Positions 62,362 through 64,000 of a stretch of DNA of 64,000 nucleotides are shown here, one piece after another (position 1 is the stretch's first letter; each line of letters opens with the position of its first letter). This DNA comes from Bacillota bacterium (lineage in GTDB: Bacteria; Bacillota; Clostridia; Christensenellales; SZUA-584): contig JAEYKW010000015.1 of assembly GCA_023408075.1 (NCBI GenBank), forward strand, positions 124,001-188,000. The letters run 5' to 3'. The translations under genes were made by a program, and so were the position numbers. The notes under the pieces were generated by a model. The model worked only from the letters and a program-made list of their open reading frames with translations. It was not told the origin of the DNA and did no database searches.

Positions 62362-62430
62362 GCGGATGCAAGTATCGTCAGCTCTTGCGGTTTGTGCGTG
62401 CGACAATATTAAAATAATGCGAATCAGGCC

Positions 62431-62640
62431 CTATTCGAAGTAAAACAGGTCTTCGAATGCCTTATCGAGCGCGATGCAAAGAATCAGCGCGAGCTTTGCC
62501 GTCGGGTTGAACTGGCCGACCTCTATCGAGCTGATCGTATTGCGCGACACACCCACCATCCCGGCGAGGTCCGTCTGCGAGAGGCCCTTTTCGGCCCGCG
62601 CGACTTTGAGCCGGTTTTTAAGTATCAGCTTGTCGTCCAT
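62431..62640 (-). CDS. Small XRE-family helix-turn-helix regulator
   Basis: A 69-residue Cro/C1-type HTH protein: LKVARAEKGLSQTDLAGMVG and VSRNTISSIEVGQFNPT form the two helices, followed by KLALILCIALDKAFEDLFYFE. It follows the small membrane-protein gene by two bases and probably regulates the operon through the two palindromic sites upstream. It is a relative of the HTH protein at 42.6 kb and is likewise paired with a small membrane protein. Confidence 0.92.
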   Translation of the reverse strand: MDDKLILKNRLKVARAEKGLSQTDLAGMVGVSRNTISSIEVGQFNPTAKLALILCIALDKAFEDLFYFE

Positions 62641-62642
62641 GG

Positions 62643-62963
62643 CTACAGGTTCAATGCGGCCAATATGTAATTGGCGAGAAAGGCGAACGCCGCAACGCCG
62701 CCCGCAACCGTCGTCACCATGCAAGCCTTGTTTTTCGCAAAGCGGTATTTGGCGTAGGCTTCGACGGACACATAAATCCAGAACAAGGCGGAGATCGCAA
62801 AAAAGGTTTTTACGCTGTCAAACAATACGATGAATACCATCAGCACAATGAACATCGCGCAAAAAGCGATAAACCCAAACTGACGCCCGCGGTTTCCCGC
62901 GTTCTCCATGCCTTCATCAGTGCGCTCGCTGCGGCTCTTTGCCAGAATTTCTTCCTTTAACAT
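62643..62963 (-). CDS. Small membrane protein paired with HTH regulator (DUF6442-like)
   Basis: A 106-residue protein: an acidic/basic cytoplasmic N-terminus (MLKEEILAKSRSERTDEGMENAG) and three hydrophobic helices (about 28-48, 52-68 and 82-104). The EEIL-K-SR-E N-terminal pattern resembles small Firmicutes membrane proteins such as DUF6442; I am not certain of the family. GAGAGG precedes the ATG. It is first in a two-gene unit with the HTH regulator. Such pairs may form a membrane-tethered regulatory switch. Confidence 0.75.
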   Translation of the reverse strand: MLKEEILAKSRSERTDEGMENAGNRGRQFGFIAFCAMFIVLMVFIVLFDSVKTFFAISALFWIYVSVEAYAKYRFAKNKACMVTTVAGGVAAFAFLANYILAALNL

Positions 62964-62993
62964 TTCAACCTCTCAAAATCATGTGAACAAATA

Positions 62994-63046
62994 CCAAGTT
63001 TACTTGTCAATCATATGATAGCGCCGCCAAGTTTACTTGTCAATCA
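62994..63046 (-). promoter_or_regulatory. Promoter framed by two identical 20 bp operator repeats
   Basis: CCAAGTTTACTTGTCAATCA occurs exactly twice (62994-63013 and 63027-63046), each containing the palindrome CAAG-T-T-T-ACTTG. On the minus strand TTGACA (63038-63043), 17 bp spacer and TATCAT (63015-63020) form a promoter. One operator overlaps the -35 box and the other lies at the start point. The HTH protein encoded downstream is the likely repressor. Confidence 0.8.
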
Positions 63047-63107
63047 GAATGTTAACAAGGTGTCAATAAGATATCAGATTTAAGCTGACAAAGCACTTTT
63101 TATTAAA

Positions 63108-63138
63108 ATAAAAAGCACCCGTTTAAAGGTGCTCTTCT
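63108..63138 (-). terminator. Terminator after the lipoprotein gene
   Basis: AGCACC and GGTGCT pair around CGTTTAAA; read on the minus strand TTTTTATTTTA follows. It lies just after the stop at 63149. Confidence 0.8.
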
Positions 63139-63148
63139 GAATTTACAA

Positions 63149-63682
63149 TTATTCTTCTTGCGTTCCTGTAATGAAAATATTTATCGAAAATTCACTTTCA
63201 TTAGCCATAAAACGATAGCTGATTTTACCCTTATCAATCGTTTCATTTGTATGATTGTAGCTTTCTTCGTCAAATAACCCCAACTCTTCAACCACATCGT
63301 CAATAACGTATTCACCTTTGCCCGTTATCGCGGGTTCGTCACAGACAGCCACAGCCGAGGGGAAGTAATTCATAAATTTTGTCATAGTATCGACCTTGCA
63401 GTGTGTAAACACGGATATCACGGCGTCTGTATCCTTATGTGTACTGACCAGCATTTGAACACCATTTCCGAAATCCCAATAATAAATGCGTTCTGTTTCG
63501 TCATAGTACGATTCTTGGCCTTCCCAATCACCAATATCATCATCTGCCAACTTATTGAACCGTTCCTTAAAATCTGACGCGGTAAACCCAAAACTGTCCT
63601 CTTCAAGCTGCGCCCCGGCGCACCCGGCCATTAATGCCGCCAACAACATGGACACCAAAGCAGCCAATAAACAACGTCTCAT
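63149..63682 (-). CDS. Lipoprotein of unknown function
   Basis: A 177-residue exported lipoprotein: MRRCLLAALVSMLLAALMAGC gives the lipobox, with lipidation at about residue 21. The mature part is acidic with two further cysteines. No domain recognised. GGAGGA lies upstream of the ATG. It has its own terminator and probably its own promoter in the gap after the GNAT gene; no link to the neighbours can be read. Confidence 0.8.
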   Translation of the reverse strand: MRRCLLAALVSMLLAALMAGCAGAQLEEDSFGFTASDFKERFNKLADDDIGDWEGQESYYDETERIYYWDFGNGVQMLVSTHKDTDAVISVFTHCKVDTMTKFMNYFPSAVAVCDEPAITGKGEYVIDDVVEELGLFDEESYNHTNETIDKGKISYRFMANESEFSINIFITGTQEE

Positions 63683-63803
63683 TGCATTCCTCCAGCAGCT
63701 AAATTTCGTTTATTATACCATAAAAGGTCTAATATTGTCACCGGTTCTCAGCGCGGGCATATCCCTGCTCATATATAATTTCTTCTCGTTTTTTGCGCTG
63801 CAC

Positions 63804-64000
63804 TCATTCATCACGGCTATTGGCACCGTCTTGCCTCTGCACGGCATATGCCGTATATTCGCCGTCCAAATGGTAACCAAGCTTTTCCGCAAGCGCGACG
63901 GAACGCAGGTCGTGAGCGTCCCAGCTCGGATACAGGCTGCGTTCAAGGCAGGCAAGTATCAGCTTGGCCGCACATCCGAGCGCGAGCCCCTTGCGCCGGT
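63804..64000 (-). CDS. GNAT-family acetyltransferase, C-terminal part (cut by window edge)
   Basis: The visible 65 codons contain the end of a GNAT fold: RRKGLALGCAAKLILACLE is the acetyl-CoA-binding helix with its RxxGLA loop, then YPSWDAHDLRSVALAEKLGY and DGEYTAYAV, a form common in a Clostridia acetyltransferase group. The start lies beyond 64000. Stop TGA at 63804-63806. Substrate unknown. Confidence 0.85.
   Translation of the reverse strand, partial: RRKGLALGCAAKLILACLERSLYPSWDAHDLRSVALAEKLGYHLDGEYTAYAVQRQDGANSRDE

Noticed and set aside
1..64000. tRNA or rRNA genes
   Set aside because: Reading both strands I saw no tRNA-like T-loop/acceptor arrangement or rRNA sequence. A covariance-model scan would settle this.

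Overview
This 64 kb window reads as a piece of a chromosome from an anaerobic, probably spore-forming member of the Clostridia (Bacillota), of moderate GC content. Supporting signs are Shine-Dalgarno-led genes with many ATGA overlaps, a YesM/YesN two-component system, LacI-type sugar regulation, lipobox lipoproteins, a heterodimeric ABC exporter, a surface protein with Big_2-like domains, and above all a clear spore-coat transglutaminase (tgl) near 62 kb. I found no rRNA, tRNA, CRISPR array or phage genes.

Left part (1-16.4 kb, all minus strand): a sugar sensing, uptake and use locus. In transcription order it has a LacI repressor, a YesM-type kinase, a YesN-type regulator and three membrane-anchored binding proteins. 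After a repeat block come permease, double ATPase, permease, a binding lipoprotein, a small lipoprotein, an alpha/beta hydrolase, a UroD-family protein and a ribokinase-like kinase cut by the window edge. A LacI-type operator lies before lacI and before the transporter operon, which ties the two blocks together. At 17-23.2 kb is a five-gene efflux operon (marR, two HlyD-type adaptors, two ABC half-exporters). At 23.6-25.4 kb is an ECF sigma factor with its DUF4367-type anti-sigma partner and a small secreted protein.

Middle part (25.9-46.9 kb): glycoside use (a GH1 beta-glucosidase with a GPH symporter, facing a GH13 alpha-glucosidase with a GH36 alpha-galactosidase). It continues with an acyltransferase and a zinc-ribbon membrane protein, two SDR-type reductases, a protein of repeated CxxC knuckles, a UPF0145 protein and an unusual soluble chemoreceptor fused to a sugar-binding-protein domain. 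Then follow a self-regulated HTH/membrane protein/ABC-2 operon, a YbaK editing protein and a DUF815 ATPase.

Right part (47-64 kb): a chemoreceptor without a sensory domain, a phasin-like protein with a UbiB-family kinase, a GIY-YIG nuclease inside a repeat array, GNAT acetyltransferases, a YkvI-type transporter, an M15 peptidase, a 1072-residue secreted repeat protein, a CrtI-like oxidoreductase, an unknown gene coupled to tgl, and a second HTH/membrane protein pair.

The feature that stands out across the window is a set of imperfectly palindromic, REP/MITE-like repeats at several intergenic sites. In the largest array (51.15-52.5 kb) one of eight roughly 120 bp units is split at its loop by a complete GIY-YIG nuclease gene, so that the gene lies between inverted arms. 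At two other sites the repeat lies between two copies of the local terminator stem. This nuclease-repeat pairing is the best candidate here for a poorly described system. The chemoreceptor-binding protein fusion and the three anchored binding proteins beside YesMN are the next most interesting.
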